This document shows, piece by piece, positions 44,408 to 52,291 of a stretch of DNA of 64,000 bases (positions are counted from its first letter, which is position 1; each line of letters starts with the position of its first letter). Location: positions 62,001 through 126,000 of the forward strand of contig JAGKSB010000007.1 in assembly GCA_017942165.1 (NCBI GenBank), in the 5' to 3' direction. Below the pieces are notes generated by a model. That model ran no database searches. It had not been told where the DNA came from and worked only from the letters and a program-made list of their open reading frames with translations. Origin of the DNA: Rhinopithecimicrobium faecis (GTDB lineage: Bacteria > Bacteroidota > Bacteroidia > Sphingobacteriales > Sphingobacteriaceae). The position numbers and the translations under genes were made by a program.

Positions 44408-45268
44408 TTATTTAGGCAGCTGTGACAACCACGCTAGACAGGCATCCATCCAACGTAAGTCGGAAGTTTTATTGATAAGCCCAAAGCCATGGCCACCTTT
44501 CTCATAGACAAAGAGCTTATTGGGAATTTCAAATTTATTCAAGGCTTCCTGATAGCGTAAAGCATTTTCAAATTTCACCGCATGATCATCTTTCGCATGC
44601 ATTAAAAATGTCGGCGATGTATGTGCATTTACACGCAACTCATTGGAGTATTTTGCAATCTCCGAATCCTGAGGATGTGCCCCTAAAAGATTATTCCTGG
44701 AGCCCATATGGGTGATTTCAGCATCCATACTTATTACGGGGTAGCAGAGCACAGTAAAATCAGGAAGAATCGCTACTTCCGATTTATTTGCGATATATAC
44801 CTGATCGGAATGTGTCGCCAAAGTGGATGCTAAATGTCCGCCAGCAGAGAACCCTAAGACGCCGACTTTCGTAAACGTGATGCCTGGCCATGTGCGAATC
44901 AGCTGCATAGCACGTTGCGCATCCTGTAAAGGCCCAATACTTTTACGTTCCATGATATCGTCCGAAGGAAGGCGATATCGCAATACAAAGGCTGCATAAC
45001 CTTGATCGGCGAGCAAAGTAGCGACATCATGACCTTCATGCTTCATAGCCACCTGCGCATAACCGCCACCAGGAATAACTAATATCGCCTGCTGATTGGG
45101 AACTCCCTTAGCGGCATAATAGTATAACTCCGGCAGATTGTCCATATATTTCTGAGAGCCCTCTCCACGGCTGTTTGGAACCTGCTGGGCATAGAGATAT
45201 ATTTTTTCTTGCGCTTTAATAAAAAACATACAACAACAAAAACTAAGTAAAAGAATAATTTTTTTCAT
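44408..45268 (-). CDS. secreted alpha/beta hydrolase, acetyl-xylan-esterase-like
   Basis: I use the ATG at 45268; the frame opens two codons earlier with TTG. The 286-residue product has a signal peptide (ending FIKAQE). It shows an oxyanion HGGG-like PGGGYAQV, the nucleophile elbow GFSAGGHLAST, an Asp in HAKDDHAVK and a catalytic His in KGGHGFGLI. This matches the BD-FAE/Axe7-type esterases that remove acetyl or feruloyl groups from plant polysaccharides. No glycoside hydrolase is adjacent, so the substrate is open. Confidence 0.85.
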   Translation of the reverse strand: MKKIILLLSFCCCMFFIKAQEKIYLYAQQVPNSRGEGSQKYMDNLPELYYYAAKGVPNQQAILVIPGGGYAQVAMKHEGHDVATLLADQGYAAFVLRYRLPSDDIMERKSIGPLQDAQRAMQLIRTWPGITFTKVGVLGFSAGGHLASTLATHSDQVYIANKSEVAILPDFTVLCYPVISMDAEITHMGSRNNLLGAHPQDSEIAKYSNELRVNAHTSPTFLMHAKDDHAVKFENALRYQEALNKFEIPNKLFVYEKGGHGFGLINKTSDLRWMDACLAWLSQLPK

Positions 45269-45319
45269 TACCAATGGGTATTTCAGATGATTAGAGATTT
45301 TAACCCTTCCTTTTTTAAA

Positions 45320-46531
45320 CTAAAAACTAGAGAGAATTAATAGATCTAAGTTTTTAGCAACTTTATTAAATTTCTTAGCCATATCAATATTGGTGATGTT
45401 ACCATCAAAAAGATATATAGCCGAGCGTATTCCTGGATTATTCCAAATCATATTCTTCATCCCTCCTTGTTCACCCACCGCCACTAATATCGGGCTTATA
45501 ATATTGGAAATAGCATAAGTCGCCGTTCGAGCAACACGCGATGTAATATTCGGCACACCATAGTGAATCACATCATATTTACGTACTACGGGATGTTCAT
45601 GACTGGTGACTTCTGAAGTTTCAATACAGCCTCCCTGATCTATGCTAACATCTATAAGCACTGAATTAGGCTTCATACGCGATACAATCTCCTCCGAAAT
45701 CACACAAGGACAGCGCCCATTTTTAGCCCGTAGAGCAGCAATCACCACATCGGCACCCAAGACCGCCTTATTGAGAATCTGCGGTTGCAATAGGGAGGTG
45801 AATACCCGTGCGCCTAAATTATCCTGTAAGCGGCGAAGTTTAAACAGGGAGGAATCGAAGACTTTAACTTGCACACCTAAGGCCAGTGCTGTACGTGCCG
45901 CAAATTCACCGACGGTACCTGCACCAATAATCACCATCTCCGTAGGAGGAACACCTGTAATACCGCCAATCATCAAGCCTTTCCCATCATTGGAATTGCT
46001 CAGGTACTCCCCAGCAATTAAAATAGCGGTAGTACCTACAATTTCAGACATCGCCCTTACAAAGCAAAGATGGCCTCCTTCATCCCGTAAATATTCATAG
46101 GATAGTGCCACAATCTGCTTTTCTAAAAGAGCTTCTAAGACGAATTTATCTAACAACGAAGGTTGCTGTGAAGAGAAGAGCATTTGTTTTTTACGCATTT
46201 GAGCGACCTCCTCCAGGGTGGGTGAACTAATTTTCACCAAGATCTCACAAGCGAATACCTCCTCTTTATCATGCGCAATGATGGCGCCCTGTTCGGCATA
46301 ATGGTGGTCTAAAAAATTAGCGCCCAAGCCTGCACCTGACTCAATAACAACCTGATGCCCCAATTCCACAAGGACCTGTACGGCAAATGGTGTTAGCGCA
46401 ATTCTTTTCTCTTGGGAATAGTTCTCCTTTAATAAGCCTATTCTTAAAGTATTATTATTTGCGGAATTTTTTGCAAAATACTCTTTCGGCTGTAACATTG
46501 CTTCCAATGCTAACATAGATAAATCTCCCAT
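45320..46531 (-). CDS. alanine dehydrogenase/PNT family protein, altered active site
   Basis: This 403-residue protein aligns with alanine dehydrogenase: RIALTP near residue 37, EILVKISSPT with the expected lysine, the Rossmann motif VIIGAGTVGEFAAR and the catalytic aspartate in DVSIDQGG. The region that should hold the catalytic histidine (FTYLHLA in typical Ald) reads LFSSQQPSLL, so that histidine is missing. It may be a dehydrogenase with another substrate or a pseudoenzyme. It stands alone, divergent from the dehydratase gene. Confidence 0.8.
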   Translation of the reverse strand: MGDLSMLALEAMLQPKEYFAKNSANNNTLRIGLLKENYSQEKRIALTPFAVQVLVELGHQVVIESGAGLGANFLDHHYAEQGAIIAHDKEEVFACEILVKISSPTLEEVAQMRKKQMLFSSQQPSLLDKFVLEALLEKQIVALSYEYLRDEGGHLCFVRAMSEIVGTTAILIAGEYLSNSNDGKGLMIGGITGVPPTEMVIIGAGTVGEFAARTALALGVQVKVFDSSLFKLRRLQDNLGARVFTSLLQPQILNKAVLGADVVIAALRAKNGRCPCVISEEIVSRMKPNSVLIDVSIDQGGCIETSEVTSHEHPVVRKYDVIHYGVPNITSRVARTATYAISNIISPILVAVGEQGGMKNMIWNNPGIRSAIYLFDGNITNIDMAKKFNKVAKNLDLLILSSF

Positions 46532-46612
46532 TCTATTTAGGTATAAAGTACTAATTCTAAAAATACCTTTTTAAATCAAGAAAACCATATGAAAAAAACA
46601 AAAACAATTCGA

Positions 46613-46620
46613 TACCTTTG
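46613..46620 (+). promoter_or_regulatory. putative -7 element of the CapD-like gene
   Basis: TACCTTTG lies 30 bp upstream of the ATG at 46651. The -33 element is unclear. Confidence 0.4.
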
Positions 46621-46650
46621 CCCAAGTTACCTAATCATAATACATAAACA

Positions 46651-48561
46651 ATGTTTAATAAGCTTAATATTGTCCCACGATGGATTATATTTTTTCTAGA
46701 TATTTGTAGCATTATTGCTGCTTTTATATTTGCGAATTGCGTCTACCAAAACTTCGACATGGCCAATTTAACTACCATGCTATTCGCGCGCCAACTCTTA
46801 TACGCTACAACCTTAACTGCAATTACATTTTACTTCTTCAAAATACATATCGGTATTATCCGCTATACATCAGCAGTAGACTCAATACGAATTCTATCCG
46901 CTATTTTATTTTCCGTAGCAATACTTTTCTGTATTAAATTATTCCGTATTGCGATGGGAATGGAAATGATTCTTCCCGCATCGTTAATCGTGTTATACGC
47001 GTTATGCTGTTTCTTAATACTTACGACTTACAGAACTTGTATAAAAATATTCTTCTTATATACAAAGAACAGCAAGAATGACAGCAAAAAAACATTAATA
47101 TTAGGCGCTGGAGACTTAGGAATAGCCCTAAAAAGAACCTTAGAGCACGACATCCGTTCTAAGAATGTTATTGTCGGCTATTTGGATGACAACAGCCAGA
47201 AAATAGGTAAAGTAATTGATGGTATTAAAATTTATAGTACCAAAAATTTAGGACTTACCTTAAAGACTTTACATGTAGAAGAGTTAATTATCGCTTCGCA
47301 TAAATTACCCCTAGAGAAAAAAGAAGCTATTATCGACCTTTGTTTAGAATATAAGGTTAATGTACTCACCTTACCTCCGGTTAAAAAAATCATTAATGGC
47401 GATTTAAACCCGAATCAAATTAAGAAAATTAAAATCGAAGATCTACTAGAACGTGCGCCTATTCGCATTTCAAATGAAAATATTACCGATCAATTACGTG
47501 GAAAACGGGTTTTAGTAACTGGGGCTGCTGGATCCATTGGATCAGAAATTGCCAAGCAGCTAGGGCGCTTTGAACCGCAGATGATTATTCTTGCAGACCA
47601 AGCAGAGTCCCCTCTGCACAACCTGCAGCTAGACTTACAAGATGAGTTTCCAAATCAAGTTTACCACTCATTTATTGTCGATGTAAAGAATATTGATCGC
47701 ATGCGTCTATTATTCGACACCTTCAAACCACATTACGTGTATCATGCTGCAGCCTATAAGCATGTTCCTATGATGGAAAATCACCCTATTGAAGCAGTGA
47801 CAACAAACATCATGGGAACGAAGAATGTCGCTGAACTTTCGGTAGAATATAAGGTGGAGAAATTTGTATTTGTATCAACTGATAAGGCTGTAAACCCGAC
47901 AAATATTATGGGTGCTACGAAGCGGATCGCTGAAATTTTTGTGCAGTCCCTAAGTCATCATTTACAAGATACCTATGAAGGTCGTAAACACACTAAATTT
48001 ATTACCACACGCTTTGGAAATGTCCTAGGTTCGAATGGCTCAGTAATTCCGCGCTTCCGTTCACAAATTGAAAAAGGAGGCCCTGTAACAGTGACACACC
48101 CAGAAATTACACGTTACTTTATGACGATTCCTGAAGCTTGTCAGCTGGTATTGGAAGCTGGATCAATGGGTGAAGGGGGTGAAATTTTCGTGTTTGACAT
48201 GGGGAAATCTGTGAAAATCATTGAACTTGCAAAGAAGATGATTCGTCTTTCTGGATTTAAACCGAATGATGATATCGAAATTAAATTCACCGGCTTACGC
48301 CCCGGAGAAAAATTATACGAAGAGTTGTTGAACGATTTAGAAAATACCATGCCTACGCATCATGAAAAAATTATGATTGCTAAAGTACGGGAAAATAATT
48401 TCGAAGAAATAAGTCGTAAATTTGAGGTGTTAAAAGAAGCCGTAAATTCACAAAACAACGTGCAAATCGTGCGTCAAATGAAAAAAATTGTTCCTGAATT
48501 TGTTAGTAAGAATTCCATTTACGAGGAATTAGATAAAGAAACAGAAGTAAAATTAGATTAG
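46651..48561 (+). CDS. membrane-bound UDP-sugar 4,6-dehydratase (CapD/WbpM/PglF type)
   Basis: This 636-residue protein has four or five N-terminal transmembrane helices (to about residue 135) and a CoA-binding-like Rossmann domain (LILGAGDLGIALKR). The catalytic extended SDR domain follows: TGAAGSIGSEIAKQL, then VSTDKAVNPTNIMGATKR, which bears the modified Met-x3-Lys catalytic motif of this dehydratase group. It probably turns UDP-GlcNAc into a 4-keto-6-deoxy sugar for capsule or O-antigen. No other capsule gene is adjacent, so the sugar product is inferred from the family. Confidence 0.92.
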   Translation: MFNKLNIVPRWIIFFLDICSIIAAFIFANCVYQNFDMANLTTMLFARQLLYATTLTAITFYFFKIHIGIIRYTSAVDSIRILSAILFSVAILFCIKLFRIAMGMEMILPASLIVLYALCCFLILTTYRTCIKIFFLYTKNSKNDSKKTLILGAGDLGIALKRTLEHDIRSKNVIVGYLDDNSQKIGKVIDGIKIYSTKNLGLTLKTLHVEELIIASHKLPLEKKEAIIDLCLEYKVNVLTLPPVKKIINGDLNPNQIKKIKIEDLLERAPIRISNENITDQLRGKRVLVTGAAGSIGSEIAKQLGRFEPQMIILADQAESPLHNLQLDLQDEFPNQVYHSFIVDVKNIDRMRLLFDTFKPHYVYHAAAYKHVPMMENHPIEAVTTNIMGTKNVAELSVEYKVEKFVFVSTDKAVNPTNIMGATKRIAEIFVQSLSHHLQDTYEGRKHTKFITTRFGNVLGSNGSVIPRFRSQIEKGGPVTVTHPEITRYFMTIPEACQLVLEAGSMGEGGEIFVFDMGKSVKIIELAKKMIRLSGFKPNDDIEIKFTGLRPGEKLYEELLNDLENTMPTHHEKIMIAKVRENNFEEISRKFEVLKEAVNSQNNVQIVRQMKKIVPEFVSKNSIYEELDKETEVKLD

Positions 48562-48602
48562 ATTAATTCCATAAGACCTTAATTTTTTGTCCTTATTGCG
48601 GA

Positions 48603-48640
48603 ATAAAATTGTATATATTGCATAAAATTGTATTTTTGTC
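48603..48640 (+). promoter_or_regulatory. promoter of the TPR gene built on a 19-bp near-tandem duplication
   Basis: A -33 TTG (48609-48611), a 19-bp spacer and the -7 TATTTTTG (48631-48638) form a good promoter. The two halves, 48603-48621 and 48622-48640, are near copies (each starts ATAAAATTGTAT), so the promoter may have arisen from a short tandem duplication. Confidence 0.65.
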
Positions 48641-48661
48641 TCCGTATTTTATTATTTAGAA

Positions 48662-49339
48662 ATGTCAAATAATCAAAACCAACCAGCTACTGAACCAGCT
48701 CATAAAACTATAAAAGGTTCATTTTTAGAAGAAAACCAAAAAAGCATCGCTTTTATTATCGGGGCGATCATTGTCCTTATCGTACTTTATTTTGGTTACC
48801 AAAAATTATACTTAAGCCCTCGTGCCGAAAAAGCAGCTGATGAAATGTATAAAGCTGAAGAGCTTGCAAGCATTGACTCGCTCGCAGCACGCGCTATTAA
48901 TGGCGATGGTCAAGTGATTGGATTTAAAGAAATTGCTGAAGAATATTCAAACACAAAATCTGCAAATATCGCAAACGCTTACTTAGGAGGTTTGTATTTA
49001 CGTCAAGGCAAATATGATGAAGCTGCAAAAGCTTTAGAAAAATATTCTACGACAGGCTCTGAAATTTTAGACCCTTTAGTAATCGGATTAACAGGAGACG
49101 CATACTCTGAATTAAAAGATTATAAAAAAGCAGCTTCATTCTATAAACAAGCAGCAGACAAATCTTCAAATTCTTATACGACACCTTTATTCTTGAAAAA
49201 ATTAGGCTTAGTTTACGAAGCTCAAAATGAATTTAAACAAGCTGAAGAAGCTTATACTAAAATAAAATCTGACTTCCCAGAAAGTCAAGAGGCACAATTG
49301 ATCGAAGGCTTAATCGCTCGTGCTCAAGCACATCAATAA
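48662..49339 (+). CDS. membrane-anchored TPR protein (YfgM-like)
   Basis: This 225-residue protein has a short cytoplasmic N-terminal part, one transmembrane helix (about residues 30-49) and a periplasmic helical repeat domain with TPR-like units (AYLGGLYLRQGKYDEAAKAL, SFYKQAAD, LGLVYEAQNEFKQAEEAY). The layout is like YfgM, which joins periplasmic chaperones to the Sec translocon. It is a single-gene unit: a clear promoter lies upstream and a strong terminator downstream. Confidence 0.85.
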   Translation: MSNNQNQPATEPAHKTIKGSFLEENQKSIAFIIGAIIVLIVLYFGYQKLYLSPRAEKAADEMYKAEELASIDSLAARAINGDGQVIGFKEIAEEYSNTKSANIANAYLGGLYLRQGKYDEAAKALEKYSTTGSEILDPLVIGLTGDAYSELKDYKKAASFYKQAADKSSNSYTTPLFLKKLGLVYEAQNEFKQAEEAYTKIKSDFPESQEAQLIEGLIARAQAHQ

Positions 49340-49362
49340 GCGCTATTTTTAAATACCCATTT

Positions 49363-49391
49363 AAAGGTCACTTTCTCAAGTGACCTTTTTT
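49363..49391 (+). terminator. terminator between the TPR gene and ribH
   Basis: Perfect 11-bp arms AAAGGTCACTT and AAGTGACCTTT with a TCTC loop are followed by T-rich DNA. The ribH -7 element begins 3 bp after it. Confidence 0.9.
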
Positions 49392-49393
49392 AT

Positions 49394-49401
49394 TATCTTT
49401 G
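49394..49401 (+). promoter_or_regulatory. putative -7 element of ribH
   Basis: TATCTTTG ends 4 nt before the ribH ATG. No room exists for a usual leader, so the mRNA may be leaderless. Confidence 0.45.
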
Positions 49402-49405
49402 TGTT

Positions 49406-49894
49406 ATGGCTAGTACTATAAAAAACTTATCCGACTTTTCACATATTCAAGTGGCTGACGCAAGTCCGTACACATTTGGAATTGTCGTGTCACAATGGAA
49501 TGCAAACGTTACAGGAGCGCTTTTAAATGGCGCTATTGAAGGCTTAGAAAAACATGGTGCATTACCAGAAAATATTGACATTATTGAAGTTCCCGGCTCT
49601 TATGAGCTAGTCGCTGGAGCAGATATTATCTTACGTAATAAAAAATTTGATGCTGTAATCTGTTTAGGTTGTGTCATTCAAGGAGAAACTCCACACTTTG
49701 ATTTTATCTGTGATGCCGTAGCACATGGGGTGGCCAATGTAGGTCTAAAATATAATAAACCTGCAATTTTTGGCGTATTAACGACCACGACGCTAGAACA
49801 AGCAACAGCACGTGCTGGTGGTATCCATGGTAATAAAGGTGAAGAAGCGGCGATCACAGCGATCCAGATGGCAACTATTTCTGCGAAATACTAA
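49406..49894 (+). CDS. ribH: 6,7-dimethyl-8-ribityllumazine synthase
   Basis: This 162-residue riboflavin enzyme condenses the ribityl-uracil intermediate with butanone phosphate. It shows GIVVSQWNANVT, the EVPGSYEL motif, CLGCVIQGETPHFDFI with the substrate-binding glycine-glutamate, and NKPAIFGVLTT. Length is normal. The DNA after the stop codon contains a 22-bp tandem duplication. No other rib gene is in the window. Confidence 0.97.
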   Translation: MASTIKNLSDFSHIQVADASPYTFGIVVSQWNANVTGALLNGAIEGLEKHGALPENIDIIEVPGSYELVAGADIILRNKKFDAVICLGCVIQGETPHFDFICDAVAHGVANVGLKYNKPAIFGVLTTTTLEQATARAGGIHGNKGEEAAITAIQMATISAKY

Positions 49895-49898
49895 CCTA

Positions 49899-49942
49899 CG
49901 CTATTATTAATTTTAAGAATCGCTATTATTAATTTTAAGAAT
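49899..49942 (+). repeat. 22-bp tandem duplication just after ribH
   Basis: The unit beginning CGCTATTATTAATTTTAAGA occurs twice without a gap (49899-49920 and 49921-49942), 5 bp after the ribH stop and 10 bp before the next ATG. It is an exact copy. Confidence 0.9.
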
Positions 49943-49952
49943 ATTATCAGCT

Positions 49953-50279
49953 ATGAACTGGATACCTTTAACCTCAATAGCGCAGTTAGATGAAATTGCT
50001 CAAGCAGCATCGGCGCAAATTATATTTAAACATAGTACACGTTGCCCGGTAAGCTCCATGGCCAAGCGTACGGTAGAGTACAACTGGGATGAACTTCCAG
50101 AAAACAAAAATATCTACCTCTTAGATTTAATTCAATATAGAGAGATTTCAAACGCTATAGCGGAAAGATGGCAGGTAGCTCATCAATCCCCACAAGTATT
50201 AGTGCTGCAAGCAGAAAACTGCATCTATCATGCCTCTCACGAAGCTATAAATGTAGAAGATATCGCAAAATACCTGTAA
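49953..50279 (+). CDS. ytxJ: bacillithiol system redox-active protein YtxJ-like
   Basis: This 108-residue thioredoxin-fold protein has one active-site cysteine in HSTRCPVSSMAK, without the second cysteine of a CXXC pair. The order of elements (FKHSTRCPVS, then NIYLLDLIQYREIS, then HQSPQVLVL) matches the YtxJ family of monothiol bacilliredoxin-like proteins found in Firmicutes and Bacteroidota. It may reverse mixed disulfides with a low-molecular-weight thiol; bacillithiol use is inferred. The stop region shows a partial 17-bp duplication. Confidence 0.85.
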   Translation: MNWIPLTSIAQLDEIAQAASAQIIFKHSTRCPVSSMAKRTVEYNWDELPENKNIYLLDLIQYREISNAIAERWQVAHQSPQVLVLQAENCIYHASHEAINVEDIAKYL

Positions 50280-50295
50280 TAGCAAAATACCTAAC
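50262..50295 (+). repeat. degenerate 17-bp duplication over the ytxJ stop codon
   Basis: Two adjacent units share GCAAAATACCT (50265-50275 and 50282-50292), with changes after it. It fits the stop-codon duplication pattern seen at other genes but is less exact. Confidence 0.5.
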
Positions 50296-50342
50296 AGCAA
50301 AAAAGCCCCGAATTTTGAAAATTCGAGGCTTTTTTGCTGTTA
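50292..50342. terminator. long bidirectional terminator between ytxJ and the cyanophycinase operon
   Basis: Outer arms TAACAGCAAAAAAGCC and GGCTTTTTTGCTGTTA (16 bp) enclose CGAATTTT/AAAATTCG. It should stop transcription from both sides. Confidence 0.9.
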
Positions 50343-50366
50343 GGCTAAAGGAATTTATTAAACCAC

Positions 50367-51239
50367 CTATAGGCTGAACTCTTTCGGCGCAGCGTAAACA
50401 CGCAGACGAACATTATCAAAAGTAATCTTATCGTCTTCCTTTTTCGAGAGACCCTCAAAATCGCTCGCCACCACGACTTGAGCTTCCCCCAGAACCTGCA
50501 CATGCTTTCCTTTAACAAGGATTGCTGTAGATTCATCAATACCGATACAAACTAATGTTGGCTGCGCTGCAAGAGCAGAAAATAGCCTATTGTAACGCGA
50601 GCGTTTTATAAAATGTTGATCCACAATAGCACCTTTTAACAGGCCCAATCCTGCCACCAATTCTACATTATTATGGCGTAAACTAGAAAAGGTACTGTGG
50701 TAAGCTGTATCAAGCAATTGATTCCCTGACAGCATATATTCACTCATCATTGCTGCACCCGCTGAGGTCCCTGCAATGCAGGCTCCTTGCGCGAAAGCTT
50801 TATGGATAGCCTCAAAAAGCGGCGTCCCTCGGACGACCTCCATAAAGCGGTTTTGATCCCCTCCGGTAATATATATTAATTTTGCCCCTCGGATGGAGTC
50901 CACTAAATTTTCCTGACTCGCTTGAGCACGTGAAAAATTCTTCGACCATACCTTATTTTTTGTGACAAGCGCCAATTGACGGCGCATATCTGCGGCAGAC
51001 TCCTCCGCATAGCCACTTGCCATAGGTAGAATAGCAATATAATCCTGTGGCTTCAAAGCCGCAGCATCGACCATATCTTGCATCAAATGCTGATCTTTAT
51101 GCCCCCCTCCAATAATAAAAAGGCTACCCTGAATATCCTTCTTTACACTTGCTTTAGCAAGATCTTTCCTTTGCTGTTGACCAAAACCTATCGCTGTCCC
51201 CAACAACCATAAGCCGATTAATAAAAATACTTTCTGCAT
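50367..51239 (-). CDS. cphB: exported cyanophycinase (peptidase S51)
   Basis: The frame is open from 51323, but the ATG at 51239, 1 bp after the upstream stop, gives a proper signal peptide (MQKVFLLIGLWLLGTAIGFG). The 290-residue product carries the S51 hallmarks: GGDQN at 126-130, the nucleophile motif GTSAGAAM with Ser159, DQHFIKRSRYNRLF at about 207-220, and GIDESTA at 233-239. Cyanophycinase cleaves multi-arginyl-polyaspartate into beta-Asp-Arg dipeptides. It is the last gene of the susC-susD-isoaspartyl peptidase-cyanophycinase operon. Related S51 peptidases with other substrates exist, so activity on cyanophycin is inferred. Confidence 0.88.
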   Translation of the reverse strand: MQKVFLLIGLWLLGTAIGFGQQQRKDLAKASVKKDIQGSLFIIGGGHKDQHLMQDMVDAAALKPQDYIAILPMASGYAEESAADMRRQLALVTKNKVWSKNFSRAQASQENLVDSIRGAKLIYITGGDQNRFMEVVRGTPLFEAIHKAFAQGACIAGTSAGAAMMSEYMLSGNQLLDTAYHSTFSSLRHNNVELVAGLGLLKGAIVDQHFIKRSRYNRLFSALAAQPTLVCIGIDESTAILVKGKHVQVLGEAQVVVASDFEGLSKKEDDKITFDNVRLRVYAAPKEFSL

Positions 51240-51240
51240 C

Positions 51241-52290
51241 TTATTTATAGATAAATACTTCAATTTTACCTGCTGCCGACACCGTCCCACGATACATGCC
51301 CTCCGTATTAAAAGGCATTGCAATATGCCCCTTTTTATCCAAAGCTATTAATCCACCATCGCCTCCAAGCTTGCCAATTTTGGCGATCACCTCTTCAGCA
51401 GCTTTTGCTACAGGAAGATTTTTATAGGCCATCAGCGCGGACACATCATAGGCCGCTACGGTACGGATATAAAATTCACCCCAGCCTGTGCTGGAGACGG
51501 CAACAGTCGCATTATTAGCATAGGTTCCAGCTCCTATTATTGGGGAATCTCCAACACGTCCATATTTCTTATTTGTCATGCCTCCTGTAGAAGTTCCCGC
51601 AGCCAAATTCCCCGCATGATCTAAGGCCACACAACCTACAGTACCGAACTTGGCATCCTTATTCACGATGCCCAACCTGTTGCTTTGCACATCATGATCC
51701 AAGGCTGTCTTTGTTGAATCTTCAGCCTTTATTTTCTGCAGCGCATCCCAGCGGAATTTAGTCCAGAAATAGGAAGGGTCTACTAAGGTTAGTCCAACTT
51801 CTTTGGCAAATGCTTCGGCTCCTTTACCCACCATAAGTACATGTTCCGACTTCTGCATAACTGCCATTGCTGCAGAAATGGGGTTTTTTATTGTGGTAAC
51901 CCCCGCAACAGCTCCTGCTGCTAGGGTCTTCCCATCCATGATGGAAGCGTCTAGCTCATTGCGTTCATCATTGGTAAATACCGCCCCTTTGCCAGCATTA
52001 AATAAGGGGGAGTCTTCGAGCACATGAATTGTCTCTTCCACAGCCTTTAGGCTTGTACCTCCGGCATTAAGCACCTCGCGTCCACGCTCCAATGCTGCCG
52101 TAAGGACTTCCCGGTAGGCCGCTTCTAAAGAGTCTGACATATTCTTTTTTAAGATCGTTCCCGCTCCTCCATGAATAACAAGCTGATAGGTTGGTTGCTT
52201 ATCGTTCTTTTGCGCTACAGCGGTAAGCCCTTGTAAAAGGCCTATCAGCAAGGCCACACGAAGGATATATTTTTTTTTAAATACACTCAT
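51241..52290 (-). CDS. iaaA: exported isoaspartyl peptidase/plant-type L-asparaginase
   Basis: This 349-residue Ntn-hydrolase has a signal peptide (ending LTAVAQ at about residue 27). It should cleave itself before the nucleophile Thr217 in GTVGCVALD, giving alpha and beta subunits. The NAGKGAVFTNDERNELDASIM segment, GNLAAGTSTGGMTNK and RVGDSPIIGAGTYA complete the active site. These enzymes remove beta-aspartyl residues, including beta-Asp-Arg, the product of cyanophycinase. It lies between susD (1-bp gap) and cyanophycinase (1-bp gap), which strongly suggests a shared pathway. Confidence 0.92.
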   Translation of the reverse strand: MSVFKKKYILRVALLIGLLQGLTAVAQKNDKQPTYQLVIHGGAGTILKKNMSDSLEAAYREVLTAALERGREVLNAGGTSLKAVEETIHVLEDSPLFNAGKGAVFTNDERNELDASIMDGKTLAAGAVAGVTTIKNPISAAMAVMQKSEHVLMVGKGAEAFAKEVGLTLVDPSYFWTKFRWDALQKIKAEDSTKTALDHDVQSNRLGIVNKDAKFGTVGCVALDHAGNLAAGTSTGGMTNKKYGRVGDSPIIGAGTYANNATVAVSSTGWGEFYIRTVAAYDVSALMAYKNLPVAKAAEEVIAKIGKLGGDGGLIALDKKGHIAMPFNTEGMYRGTVSAAGKIEVFIYK

Positions 52291-52291
52291 T

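Noticed and set aside
45642..46100. 152-residue open frame opposite the alanine-dehydrogenase-like gene
   Set aside because: Antisense shadow of a conserved protein; no known motif.
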